Below are positions 34,505 to 44,779 of a stretch of 64,000 nt of DNA, piece by piece. Source of the DNA: Gnetum montanum. Lineage: Eukaryota; Streptophyta; Gnetopsida; Gnetales; Gnetaceae. The stretch's first letter is position 1, and every line of letters starts with the position of its first letter. The position numbers were made by a program, and so were the translations under genes. Under the pieces are notes generated by a model. That model ran no database searches. It had not been told where the DNA came from and saw only the letters and a list, made by a program, of their open reading frames with translations. Location of the stretch: contig MNCI01015561.1 in NCBI GenBank assembly GCA_015680685.1, forward strand, positions 1,043,825-1,107,824. The letters are read 5' to 3'.

Positions 34505-35650
34505 CTAAATTTCTTCTTGTGTGCCTACCTCTTGAAATCTTACCTTCTTTTGAAATTTTGGTTCAATTTTTTTTCCACTCCTTGTAGTAATGGAATGTAA
34601 TTGCTTTTTTCCTTTTCTTTGATATGTGGGATTGGGTTCATGTTGGGATGGTAACTTATTTTTAGTTAAGTCTTGAAATCCTCTCCTAGTCTCACTCATG
34701 AATTATCTACTTTCTTCTATGAAGGAAGTAAGGTTTTGGATGAGTTTATCCAAGTGTTCATTAGTTGGGTTTTTGAATGGCCTAAAATTATTTTTGAGGA
34801 TATTTTTGTGGGTAAAATGGTCACTGAGGAAAGTTCATTGTTGGTTGGATCTTATATTGTTGGAAAGCCTTTACTAACTCTTGCATTTCCTCTTAGCAAT
34901 ATAATAAAGTTGGGTAGGTTGTTTGGTCATGTTAGGGACTACCACAAATGTTGCATATTTCACTTTGAATTCCATGAGCTTGTTTCTTGATCAGTCATGT
35001 TAACTCATCCACTTTTCTATTTAACTATTCTATTTATTGGGTCATTCCTTACATAATGTTGGGTTTTGGCTAACGTTTACTTTGGTCTATCAATGAATCT
35101 ATAATTCTCCAAACGTCTTTTGATGTCACATTTAAAATATTTCCTCCACATGCAAAGTCAACATTTTGCCTACAATAAGGTAACAAGCCTTCTACAAAGA
35201 TTTGAATTAATTGATGGGCTGGGAATCCATGGTTTTGATTCTTTAAGCACAATCCTTTAAATCTATCAAAAGTACTCTCATAGTCTTCATCCTCATGTTG
35301 CATAAAACTCATTAATTGTTTCCTTAATAAATATAACCTATCATTAGAAAGAAATATTTTTAGGAAAGCATTCTTAAACTCATCCCATGAACTAATTTAT
35401 GTTCTAAAGGTTTGTAGCCAAAAATCAACTTTTTCCTTCAAGGTTGATTTAAAGGCAATCATCTAGTTTTGTCCCCACTTTGAGATGTTAACATAGCTAA
35501 TGTTCTTTTAAATTCTCTTATGTGGGTAACTGGATCTTCATCATTTGTCCCCTTAAAAATAGGTAATAAGTGAATATTTTTAACCTCTACGTCTCTTTCA
35601 TGTGGAAAAACCAATGGGCCTTGAGGTATGATGGATGCTCTTTAATTCAA
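34505..35650 (-). pseudogene. RT-5 gag and gag-pol linker
   Basis: The capsid part is recognised at 35312-35070 (DYESTFDRFKGLCLKNQNHGFPAHQLIQIFVEGL, VDFACGGNI), a form of the retrotransposon gag domain. The linker at 34699-34505 includes ITTRSGKKI, a motif common just before the protease in Athila-type elements. Stops separate the parts. Confidence 0.75.
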
Positions 35651-36451
35651 TAACTCTCCAAGTGTTTGTCCTAGGTAAGGTTGGCCAATTGGAACATTAG
35701 AACTCAAACTACCAAGGAAGAAAGGAATTGAACCTAAAAAAAATGGGGGAGGTGTATGATGTGAGATGATCCCATCGTGTAAGTGGAGGTTACTATTGGG
35801 GTTACTATAGGATTTGGTATAGAAATAAAGACTAGTGGTGGAGTTTGTAAATTCAAAGTACTTATTGGTTGGGTAGTTCCTCCAATTGTGGTTACATAAG
35901 TTGATATTAGGGTAGTATTTTGAAATCCTACTCCTATAGTTGAACTCATGGTTGATATTGTGGTAATTGCAATATCAAAGAGAGGATTGATAGATATGGA
36001 AAAATCAAAAATTAATTGTATTGGTTCTTCTTAGTTTTGTTTTTGATTGACTTTTGTATGTTTGTAAAAAATAAGAGTGCCCCTAGAAGGTTGAATTTAT
36101 GTTAGTTTCTTTGGTTGCTTTGTTGGTTTCATTTAACAAGAACACTCTTCATTAGCACCTTCATGGGCTACCATTTCTAAGAATTTATAAATTGATTTAA
36201 TAACTCATACTATCATAGCTTTAATTGCAACTTTTTAAACAGTTTCAGCTAGTTGTACAATAAGAGGAGCTGATTCCTGAGATTTTTTCTTATTTTTGGA
36301 TTTTTTTAACGTAAGAAGAACAAGTAAAAAAAAACCATTTCTCAAATTACTTAAATAAAAGAAACATAAAATAAAATGTACCTAAAATATGAAATTATAA
36401 AATAAAATTAAAACATATAGGACTTTTGATGATGATTAACTTTGTCAACCT
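35651..36451 (-). other. RT-5 leader and gag N-terminal region
   Basis: Between primer site and gag. One frame (35949-35734) is Thr/Ile/Pro-rich without recognisable domain. The rest is AT-rich. Confidence 0.45.
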
Positions 36452-36471
36452 CCCCTGCAACGGTGCCAAAA
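36452..36471 (-). promoter_or_regulatory. RT-5 primer-binding site
   Basis: Minus strand TTTTGGCACCGTTGCAGGGG next to the LTR end. tRNA-Asp-like with small changes. Confidence 0.8.
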
Positions 36472-36707
36472 TTACGAGTGAGGTAAAATTCGATGTTGGA
36501 TACCTTTAAAATTTATCTTTCCTTCATTGTAGAGATTGTCCCCTCGTCTGTGACTAACCTGCAAGCCGTATTCAATGAAGGAAAAGTTCAAAAGTCAAAA
36601 CGAGCATCAAGATGTAAAACAAATGATTAGATCTAGATTGAATTGAGAACACCACACTTATGGCTGTCACCCATAAGTAAAATCAATAATATTTCATATT
36701 AACTTCT
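36472..36707 (-). repeat. RT-5 5' LTR, U5-side fragment
   Basis: Closely matches 19279-19514 (CATTGTAGAGATTGTC, CATCAAGATGTAAAACAAA). Similarity stops abruptly at about 36707 where the pararetroviral sequence begins. Confidence 0.85.
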
Positions 36708-37547
36708 CGGAGGAAGCAACTTTTCGTTCAAACCAATATCTATTATTTGCTTTACAAGCTATACAGGATTAGGACAGAAGCATCAAGAATGCTTTTAGAG
36801 GCACGATATGCAGCACTCTAAGATATCTCTACTTGCAGGCTTATAGACTTGCAAACTGATGCTCACAAAATCAAAACTATGGATGCTATTTTTTCTTCGA
36901 TGATCCCATAAGAAGGAGGAGCCTCCTTTTTATAAAAGACATACACCGCCTTTAGGGAGGCGCGACATCCAACATAATAATTATAAATCTTACTATTTAA
37001 GATTTACTTTAAGGACACTGCTTATTTTTACTATAGATTTTAGACACCTGGACATCTTTATAGACTAAAAGAGCATTATTACAACTCAGCTTTTAGCATC
37101 ATTGTCAATAATGGGTGACGTGCCCTATTGTGGTCCATTGGATGAAGATGATGTGATCCAACGAGGATGAAAATTTGGTTCATGCCACTTTACACGCCAG
37201 ATTCCACCTTCTTGAAAAAGGTGTCTAAATGATGGATCATAATTATAAGGTTTTAACATGGATGGATATATTTGATTACGTTGCTAATGCTTAATGATAT
37301 ATGTGGCAGTCAATACATCTTGATTCCAGCCGAATTGCTAGGGGTGTTGCTAGTCTATTCTTCGGCTAAGGCTTGTAGTCAGGAAGTAAGAAGGGCTCCT
37401 TGTCTTGAAAGCAAAATAAGCCATGGTTTCTGGATAATAATAATATAAGAAATCACCATGGTTAGCAGTCCTTGTTCTTTGAATAGTAGCCCTGTCAAAA
37501 TGCTCTAGGAAATAAGTAGGTTTATGATCATATAATTCCCACCATTG
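36708..37547 (-). other. Pararetroviral 3'/intergenic region
   Basis: No long frame. A TATAAAAA-type box on the minus strand near 36935-36945 could be the viral promoter of a neighbouring, now lost, copy. I do not see a tRNA-Met primer complement here. Confidence 0.4.
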
Positions 37548-37955
37548 CTAAAATTTAGCAGAATCTGGAGGAAGATTATCTAGAGGATGATTGAACTCAA
37601 TATGGTAGATATGGCAGTTAGAGGGTTTATAACGAGGCCAATGTAAAATGGCTCTAGGTTGACTGACATCACGAAATATATTACCTACTTTTAAACAGGT
37701 TTTAATATGCATAGAAGGATAAATATCCTCTACTAGTGGATTGGGATGACAATAATAAGTATAAGCAATATGGGGAAGTAAATGTTGCTCATAACTATGA
37801 TTTGCATAAAAGTCCCAATCATTAAAATATCTATTATAAATATTTGTAATTTGACTACATGAGAGGTATAATCTTGTGTATGGACAAACCCTCACTTTGT
37901 GGCTTGACCTGAGTTCCCATCCTTCATGCAAGAATATTTCTGCACATAAACACAC
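37548..37955 (-). pseudogene. Pararetroviral ORF downstream of RNase H
   Basis: Open for 135 codons and rich in Tyr, His and Cys. I do not recognise a domain. Its position directly after RNase H suggests the C-terminal extension of the polymerase polyprotein or a separate downstream ORF. Confidence 0.4.
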
Positions 37956-37956
37956 A

Positions 37957-38583
37957 TTAGTGCTGAAATTCTCTAGTTAAGAAATCAGCCAGATTATTCT
38001 GCATACTGTCTATATATTGAGTTTCAAAAGTAAAATTAGCTAAATATAAAGACCATCTAATTAAGTAGGTATGTGCTACTTTATTTAGGTTTTTTACTTG
38101 TAAGTACTTGTCAAAGTGTTTTAAATTAGATCTAATAATAACTTTTTTCTCTTGCAAGAATAATCTAATTTTTTCTATTCCTTTAATTATGGCAAGAAGT
38201 TCTTTATGAGTAGAATGATAATTTTATTCAGCAGTGTTGAACTTGCCACTAGCATATCTGCAAATAAAAACTATTCCATGCAATTCTTCTTTTAAGACCG
38301 CATCCTAGAATTGATCAGAAGCATCACATTCAAGGATTAAAGTATCGTTTGTTGGAAGTCATGAGTAAGGTAACTTAGTACATTGATCCTTGAGTCTTTG
38401 AATGGCTAGGGTATGTTGTGTAGTCCATGAACTAGCATTTTTTGTGAGTAGTTCATTTAATAATTTTCGATTTTTGTAAAATCCTGAAAGATAATTAAGA
38501 CAACCTAAAAATCTTTGTAATTGCTTTTTATCTTTCATTTCATTTGGGAAGTTTGCAATGTCTTTTAAAATGTGTTCTTGCAA
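37957..38583 (-). pseudogene. Pararetroviral RT thumb and RNase H
   Basis: 38583-38359 has the connection block (LQRFLGCLNYLSGFY). Beyond it, RNase H signatures are in broken frames down to 37957, where YLIRWSLYLANF and NNLADFLTREF end the domain. Several stops. Confidence 0.7.
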
Positions 38584-38589
38584 GGTTAT

Positions 38590-39148
38590 TTATCTATTTT
38601 TTATAGTTAATCCTAAGAATTTTATTTCATCTACGGCTATTTGTATTTTCTTTTCAGAAGGAGATAATGCTAAGCTATTTTCATTGACTATATTGTAAAA
38701 TATGTCTAAATGTTGATTTGCATTTTTCGACATAATTAAAATATCATCGATATAAACTAAAATAAAAGGATATTTACCGAATATTCTATCCATATGACTT
38801 TGAAATATTGAAGGATTTTTTTTTAATATTGAAAGGTAATACAATCCATTTGAATAATCCTCGTGGTACTGTAAATGGTGTTTTCCACCTATCCTTTGGA
38901 TAAACCTGAATTTGCCAAAATCCAAATTTAAGATCAAACTTAGAATAAACATGTGTGCCACTTAATCTTTGGAATAAATCATCCTTGCTAGAAATAGGAT
39001 GTTGAACTGATTTTATAATATCATTTAAGGGTTTATAATTTACCACTAAACACATTTTCCCTCTTACTAGTTTAGCTCTCTTATTGACATAAAAGGCAGC
39101 ACAGGCAAACATGCTTGTACTAGGTTGAATTAATCCTTTATCTAGCAA
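38590..39148 (-). pseudogene. Pararetroviral reverse transcriptase
   Basis: Two overlapping frames shifted against each other together hold the RT core. The first (39148-38786) has the VNYKPLND and FWQIQV blocks. The second (38961-38590) has IFQSHMDRIF, the active site YIDD and the FLGLTI block. A frameshift near 38820 lies in a homopolymer. Key Asp residues of the active site are kept. Confidence 0.8.
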
Positions 39149-39160
39149 CTGTTGTATCTC

Positions 39161-39893
39161 CTAGGCACATTCTTCCTTAAGTTTAGGGGACATACCAATA
39201 TGATGAGCTTTAGCATTCAATTTTACTCCTAATAAATCAATATGACACCAGTGTTGTTTTTTAGATCTAAAAATAGTAGGATCATCACTGGCCAATGTTA
39301 AGAGTTTTTGTTTTCGGTTTTCAAAGTTATCATTATGGACTTGTACTTGGTTTACTACCCATTGCATATTATATTTTTGTTTTTTCTTACTAACTTCAAA
39401 TTTATCTATAGGATGGTAGTTTCTTCCTATGATAATGGTTCCTAATTTTACATAATTCTGATTAACTGTATAAGGTTCAAATCTATGTAGATTATCTACT
39501 CCTAGGACTAAATCATATGCTAACCAAGGCGTAAACACACATAGTTGTCATCTACTTATTTGGAAATATTATTGGTCGATCAAACACTTTTTCAATGGTT
39601 TTATCTATTTTGCTAAAACTTACATCAAGCTTTGGACATTTTTGCCATAAGTAATGAGGAATTATGGATTCTCTTGCTAGGCTTACTTCAGCACCTAAAT
39701 CAATTAAGGCATCTATAGGATATGTCTTGAATCCTGGTAGTTTAATACTAAAAGTACATATAGGTGTTTGTACTTTTCCTTGTGCATTTTGGTTTACCTT
39801 AATTGTGTGGGTTTGAAGTGTTTCTTCCTTGTATGAGTGTTGCATATATTTTTGTTCTTCCTCTTTTAGCTTTTCTATTTCTTTTTGTGCCAT
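39161..39893 (-). pseudogene. Pararetroviral aspartic protease and linker
   Basis: 39893-39552 carries a retropepsin with DLGAEVS at the active site. A stop follows, then 39538-39161 with the GVDNLHRF block that leads to RT. Order and spacing fit a caulimovirid polyprotein. Confidence 0.7.
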
Positions 39894-40410
39894 TTCTATA
39901 AAGATTAGTAACTAGTGTATCCTTGCTTGTCCATATATAGATTCTTGTAGCTTGGATGAAGGAATTTCTTTTTCTTCATCTTTTAACCATTGTTCTAAGT
40001 CTTCAATATTTTCAATGTCTCTAATGAGGGTTGAATATCTTTAATAAACTTTTTTAATGCTTTTATTTATGATTTTTTCTCTTTTACTTGTTTGTCTAAT
40101 CTAATATACTTAGTTAAGTCATTTAATGGTGTTTTCTTGAATTTTGTTTTTAGATGTCCTAGTTCTACTTCTACTAGTGCTAGTTGGTCTTCTAATTGTT
40201 TTGATTAATACCTGCTTGGGGTTGATAATGAAGCTTTCTTATTCATGTTGCAGTAATATACATCATCAGAGTTATCAGAAATTGGAGGGTCATTGTACAA
40301 GGGATAAGTGTTGTCATGTGCATGGTCATCAGTGGAGAAAACTATATCCACATCCCCCCTCCGAGAAAGAAGGTCGTCATGGTCAAAAAGAAAAAGGTCA
40401 GTGTGGGGGT

Positions 40411-40730
40411 TTAAAGGGATGGGATCTTGCTCAGGGTCAGAGATCCAGTCGTAATGGAGTTTAGAGAGATGATGTTTTTGGATGAAATTTTTCTTATTAG
40501 GATTAGGATGAGGACATTTAGAGGTAAAATGGGGTCCACCACATTTAAAACATTTAACATCTTTGAAAGGTCGCTTGTGAGAACGAGGATGGAAATAACC
40601 GGGATACTTGCGAACATGTTTAACAGGTTTGGGACCCCATTGTTTGCGTTTAGAAGGATGAGGACGGGAAGAACAACGTTTACAAGAATGTGAAGAAGAA
40701 TATGTTTTTGTGTTTTTATATTTTTAAACA
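40411..40730 (-). pseudogene. Pararetroviral coat-protein C-terminal region with zinc knuckle
   Basis: On the minus strand there is a basic stretch followed by a CX2CX3HX4C knuckle (about 40568-40530) and an acidic Pro/Asp-rich tail. This is the expected arrangement at the C-terminus of a caulimovirid capsid protein. The N-terminal part is not seen. Confidence 0.6.
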
Positions 40731-40740
40731 TAAGTTCTTA

Positions 40741-41190
40741 CCCAATCTCCTCCTAAGGAATGTCCAAGAGAATATGGAGAAGCGTTTAGCCGAAATGACA
40801 GAACTAAAACAGAGTTTAGCAACATTACATCAACAATTATTAGATACAGTTTTGCCATATGCCTGAATTGGAGTGGCTGCAACAGTGTTGATCTAGGGCA
40901 CAGTATCTGACACAGATCCACTGCCCTGGAAGCCTTCATTGCCGCCTGCACAAATGACTGTAATCCCATGTCTGACAACATGGTACTGAATCCATAGCGA
41001 TGAAATCCTGAAAGTTGGTGGAGCTTATTTGAGTAATGATTGACACAGAGAAAATGTGGATGCCATCCTTGATTGCATTATCAAAAGCAACAAGGATATC
41101 TGCATCTCAACAACCTCTCTGTACATTCTAGTAGGCTTTGTACTCTGCAAGTCTCGCAAATGAAGCTCCTCCTCTACCAGTTCCTGCCGT
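40741..41190 (-). pseudogene. Subtilisin-like protease fragment, captured
   Basis: Plant subtilases are secreted serine proteases. On the minus strand the fragment reads GGASFARLAEYKAY, DADILVAFDNAIKDGIHIFSVS and NFQDFIAMDS. After a frameshift it reads HGITVICAGGNEGF, with the oxyanion-hole Asn, and SVSDTVP-x-INTVAATPI. This is the region between the catalytic His and Ser. Stops and one shift show it is dead. It directly abuts the inositol-transporter fragment in the same orientation and lies between the pararetrovirus and RT-5 LTR sequence. Confidence 0.75.
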
Positions 41191-41404
41191 AAGTTTCTCT
41201 GCAAAAATTCGGCTCCATGCAGTAGGAATGTGACAAGCCAAAGGATGCCAATGCTGTCGAGTTACGGAGCCAATCCCAGAGCTTCTCTGTCTCTGCATTC
41301 GTTTGGTGCCGGTTTATGCAAGTGTTGGAGTTCAATAGACTCGAAAATGGGCCGTGGTTCAGACATTGTTGCCAATCCTCCGCATAAACCCCCATATTAT
41401 GTAG

Positions 41405-42020
41405 GATAATTCTCTAAGTCAATAGCCCAGGGTACATGTTCCATGCCTGGCGAAAACGTCATAACATACACAGGAAGCCCGAGTAACAGTAGCCAGCCGT
41501 ACTGGCTGGGGCAAGATTGTGTACCACTCTCTGGCACTCCTTGTGCAGATGTTAGCAATGGTTGTATTATGAATTAGGCAACTCCCTGGTTACATCTTAC
41601 CGCTAAGGGCAGAGCAGATTCCACATTGTGCATGTAAATAATCACGATAGGATAAAAATTTTGATTTTTTCTTTGTTTGTTGCGTCAAACTAGAGCATAT
41701 GAGTTCACCCTTGAAAACGTTGTTTGGAATTAGAATCCCGGGGGAATCAGTGGTCATCATGTGAAATCCTATAGACAACAGGATCAAGGCCCCAGTTATG
41801 CCAATCAAACGAGACAATGCAAGTTTTCTTCTTCCCATTTGGTCTATCAGAAGGATGCTTATGACTGTTACCAATGCATTTACAGCAGCAATAGCTGATG
41901 ACAGCAGTAGAGCAGTCCAATGAGAAGCATACCGTGTTAACTCCATGATTGAGGGGCTATAGTACATGACTGTATTGCTACCTACAAGTTGCTGGAAAAT
42001 CTGAATACGGACACCCGCAG
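41405..42020 (-). pseudogene. Inositol transporter fragment in RT-5 5' LTR
   Basis: Major facilitator superfamily, INT type. From 42020 leftwards the minus strand reads GVRIQIFQQLVGSNTVMYYSPSIMEL, two membrane-like stretches (TALLLSSAIAAVNALVTVI and LIGITGALILLSIGFHM) flanking the IDQMGRRKLAL signature, the Cys-containing loop, and after a shift YGWLLLLGLPVYV. It ends with FSPGMEHVPWAID and GGLCGGLATM. The match ends near 41360, where the captured subtilase region takes over. No intron is obvious, so capture through RNA is possible. The partner copy in the left LTR is shorter. Confidence 0.8.
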
Positions 42021-42465
42021 TGAGTGTGATGAGACATAAAGGTAGCCGTGTCTAGCCCCGACATTGCCCTAATTCTCAAATATAATATTTATATACTTTA
42101 TATAATGTCTATATATAAATAATGTAAACTATAATATTTTTACAATGTTTACATAATATATGTAATATAATTATATATAATGCATAAGATATATATAACA
42201 TTAATATAATATATAATGTATTTATATAGTTTACATCTATGATTATATATAATGTTTATATAATATATATATATATAATTATAATCACATTAATATATAA
42301 TAATATATCATAGTAATTAAAATAAACTAATAAACTAATACTCAGCACTAAACTAAAATACAATAAATATTAATTAAACACTAATTAACAATATAAAATC
42401 CATTGAAATACATACCTTTGACAAGGATACTTATTAAAAACTGAATCAATTTTTGGGGTTTAACA
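42021..42465 (-). repeat. RT-5 5' LTR, U3-side end with AT-rich array
   Basis: Matches 21480-21778 with the same terminal TTTTTGGGGTTTAACA. The interior is a TATATAATG-like AT-rich array (42065-42330), longer here than in the left LTR, where a single N marks a gap. RT-3 gag resumes directly after it. Confidence 0.75.
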
Positions 42466-42470
42466 TAACA

Positions 42471-43753
42471 CCATTTGGAAAAACAAGTTGTTGAAGATAG
42501 TATTCATAAGGCTCCAGCTAGTGATAGGGATATTGCTGGTTTGTTGATGGCATCCCCTGTGATTGTGGGTTTTTCCACTGTGATTGATAGTAGTCATTAG
42601 GTTGATAAGAAGTCCTATTGGGATAGTACCATTGGTTGTAGGATTGTTTATAATTGTATTGTGGATAAGGTAATCTCCTAGGCATTTGCTTCTCTATGAA
42701 CTTAGAATTCAAAGAAAAAGCCCTAGACTTTTGGAGATGTAACATAATTGGGCAATAGCCTTTTGGATGTTCATATTGACAGATGTCACATCCATCCTCC
42801 TCCTTTGCATCTGAATTTATAGCCTCTTCTACTACAACTATTTTCCTTTTTTGCTAATAAGTGTCCTTACTTGTTTCCTTATTCTTTTTTCTCTTATTGT
42901 TTTGATCACTTGATCCTACTTTCTTTACCTTTTCCTCTATGATTTTCAAGTTGGTTGTAACTTTTTCATTCATCAACTCCCACATCTCATCTACCCTTGC
43001 TTCAATCTTAGCAATAGACTTATTGGCAAGGTTTTGTGTGAAATCAACTCATTAAGAGTTGCCTCTTTTCTTGATCATAAATATGGACCTCTTTTTTGTG
43101 AAGAGTTGGATCCCAGTTATATTCCTCTATACTTTCCCTTTTACGTAACTCAACTTCTTCTTTTGTCACATGTTCAACTAGCCTTTGTATCTGATGGGCT
43201 CTTAGTTTTGATAATCATCCTTGGGCATAAATCCCAAGGGTCTCCCTCGTTTTGTTACAAAGTCCATCTTTGATGTGACAAAGCTACTCACTTTGAGAAT
43301 ATTCATAGCCTAAGCATTAATGTAGTAGAGAATAGTATTTTCCCAAGGCTGAATCAAGGGATTCATGGTTCTCTTATTTCCATCCTTGGATTTGTTTCCT
43401 TAGATTAAACACTCTTAAATAAGTTTGGTATTTCTTGTTAAAGAGTTCAAGCATTGTGGATTGAATCTAGTTCCAATGATCTATACAAACTTTTAGCTTC
43501 TTCTATTAGTGTCCTAGGGAAGAGCTTAAGCTTTTGCAGCTTACTTTTAATATTTTGCAAGGTGCAAGCATTATGGAAGGCTTGTAACTATTGTTTTGGA
43601 TCATAATTATAGCCTCCACTAAATTTAGGAATGTTATTAATATCAAGCCATTTGATCCAACTTTCACTTTGATGCCCATGAGGTATTTCATTTGCTTCCA
43701 TGATCTATATCATGCTTTTAGTAGCCAACAAAGGTTCATCATTGATAAATCAT
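42471..43753 (-). pseudogene. RT-3 gag, N-terminal and central part
   Basis: From 43753 leftwards: DEPLLATKS-like block, GGYNYDPK region near 43600, HIKDGLCNKTRETLGI-like capsid block near 43260, and charged coil. The zinc knuckle CDIC-x3-H-x4-C is near 42775. Next comes the tail with YYQSQWKNPQSQGMPSTNQQ (42560s), and the frame ends at QLVFPNG, where RT-5 is inserted. The continuation is at 19273. At 43753 the frame is cut by the RT-7 LTR. Confidence 0.75.
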
Positions 43754-44597
43754 GTTTTCATACACTCTAATATCAAAGCAGCCATGATATTGAGTACGTG
43801 ATATCACAACCCAAAATGCGATATCATACATTCGATATCGCAAGGTTACTCCTAGGTCTATAAATACAGCCCCTGGGCGCACAATTGAGAGTAGTTTTTG
43901 ACAGTCAAGTAGCAAAACTCTTACAGTTTCTCCATTTGAGAGTTAGAATATTTTCCAAGTGTCCACAATAGGAGGTCTAAGTGTGATCAGATCTTTATTC
44001 AAGCATTGATGTACTTGAACACACCATTGTGTTGGCAATAAAGACAAACTCTTTAATTCACCTTGCAGCACTTGAGACTTTCTTTTTTATGCATTTATAT
44101 ATATAGTGATTTCATTCAGTTTACATTAAAGTTACTCATTTGGAAATTAATTTTGATCCATTAAGCAACTAACTAAAATACACAAGCATGACCCCTTCAA
44201 ACATACATGTGACACTTGGTAGCTTAGAAACGGTTAGCGTTTGACAACCTAGTAGTGTTAACACAAAGTTCAAGATGTGTTCAAGAAGTGGGAACAACTA
44301 CTTGTGTTAGGCTAGATTAGATCATAGTTTTCTTAGCACTTAATCACTCTCACTTTCATTCTTGTTCTAGGCGAGTAAATTAATAAAACACAAAATAACA
44401 AAAATATTATGCCTCAGTCACACTTAACCATACAATTGCATTCCACAAGTGGGACTGGGAAGACAACGAACAGACAACACACACGCATTGTTTAGCTCTA
44501 GCGTACTTGGTAATTAAAGTCTATTGAATTCAACTAGATCGCACATGAATGCCTGTGATTCGTATGGTTGGGCGTAGGGGTACCTCACTGCTCATCA
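43754..44597 (+). repeat. RT-7 5' LTR (about 840 bp)
   Basis: Ends CTGCTCATCA at 44597. The start is approximate because the family terminus is decayed. U3 has GATATC-centred units (43785-43843, including TTCGATATCGCAA) and TATA TCTATAAATAC at 43857-43868. AATAAAGAC is at about 44036. The U5 hairpin has outer ACACAAG 44180-44186/CTTGTGT 44301-44307 and inner CCCCTT 44192-44197/AAGTGGG 44286-44292. Confidence 0.75.
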
Positions 44598-44617
44598 TTG
44601 GCACTATTGTTGGGGAC
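44598..44617 (+). promoter_or_regulatory. RT-7 primer-binding site
   Basis: TTGGCACTATTGTTGGGGAC directly follows the LTR. tRNA-Asp type with C-to-T type changes. Confidence 0.8.
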
Positions 44618-44779
44618 TATAGTTCTATGTGTGCTATCTAAACCAAGTGAAATTTAGTAACCTTGTTGTTCAAACCCTAAGAGTCAAATCTTACGAAAAA
44701 AATTAGAATTATAATTAAATTGAACCTTAACTAAACACTTTCTATAAGTTCATTAACAAAAAAATTGTCTTCTTCTCAT

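Larger units (their letters stand above)
36708..40735 (-). mobile_element. Endogenous pararetrovirus (Caulimoviridae-like), degenerate
   Basis: On the minus strand from 40735 to 36708 the order is: coat-protein-type zinc knuckle, aspartic protease, reverse transcriptase, RNase H, downstream ORF, then a TATA-like sequence near 36935-36945. There is no integrase and no LTR of its own. The polymerase resembles caulimovirids more than Ty3/gypsy (FWQI block, IFQSHMDRIF, YIDDILI). Many frames are broken. It interrupts the right LTR of RT-5. I see no recognisable movement-protein region. Confidence 0.75.
19279..42465 (-). mobile_element. RT-5: Athila/Tat-like gag-pol element with about 2.5-kb LTRs
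   Basis: LTR left 19279-21778; internal 21779-23576 plus 30631-36471 (RT-6 excised); right LTR 36472-36707 continued at about 40741-42465. The LTR starts on the minus strand TGTTAAACCCC and ends near CTTGTCA/CTCGTAA. The internal region encodes gag, protease, RT, RNase H and integrase on the minus strand. A tRNA-Asp-like primer site abuts the right LTR. The insertion splits RT-3 gag. Flanks are TAGAA (19274-19278) and TAACA (42466-42470), only three of five matching, so the duplication is degraded or the end is misplaced by a few bases. Confidence 0.75.
8456..43753 (-). mobile_element. RT-3: gag-ORF2 LTR element split by RT-4 and RT-5, truncated by RT-7
   Basis: RT-3 is reconstructed from four pieces in one orientation: 3' LTR (8456-9371), spacer with ORF2 remnant (9372-10508), spacer plus gag C-terminal part (17148-19278) and gag N-terminal part (42471-43753). 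The two gag halves join in register when compared with RT-2 gag: QLVFPNG ends one half, SNHYCYSPKYHQ opens the other, matching SNYHYHSPEYHQ in RT-2. The 5' LTR and primer site are missing to the right. Confidence 0.75.

Noticed and set aside
36708-40735. The pararetroviral region as another Ty3/gypsy element
   Set aside because: No integrase, LTR or tRNA-Asp site belongs to it, and the RT and knuckle arrangement is caulimovirid-like.
41590-41967. A functional inositol transporter gene
   Set aside because: Only a few of the twelve membrane spans are present, with stops and a frameshift, and the sequence lies inside an LTR.
42065-42330. AT-rich TATATAATG array as a regulatory or structural RNA element
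   Set aside because: It is simple low-complexity sequence present in both RT-5 LTRs at different lengths; nothing beyond AT-richness supports a function.
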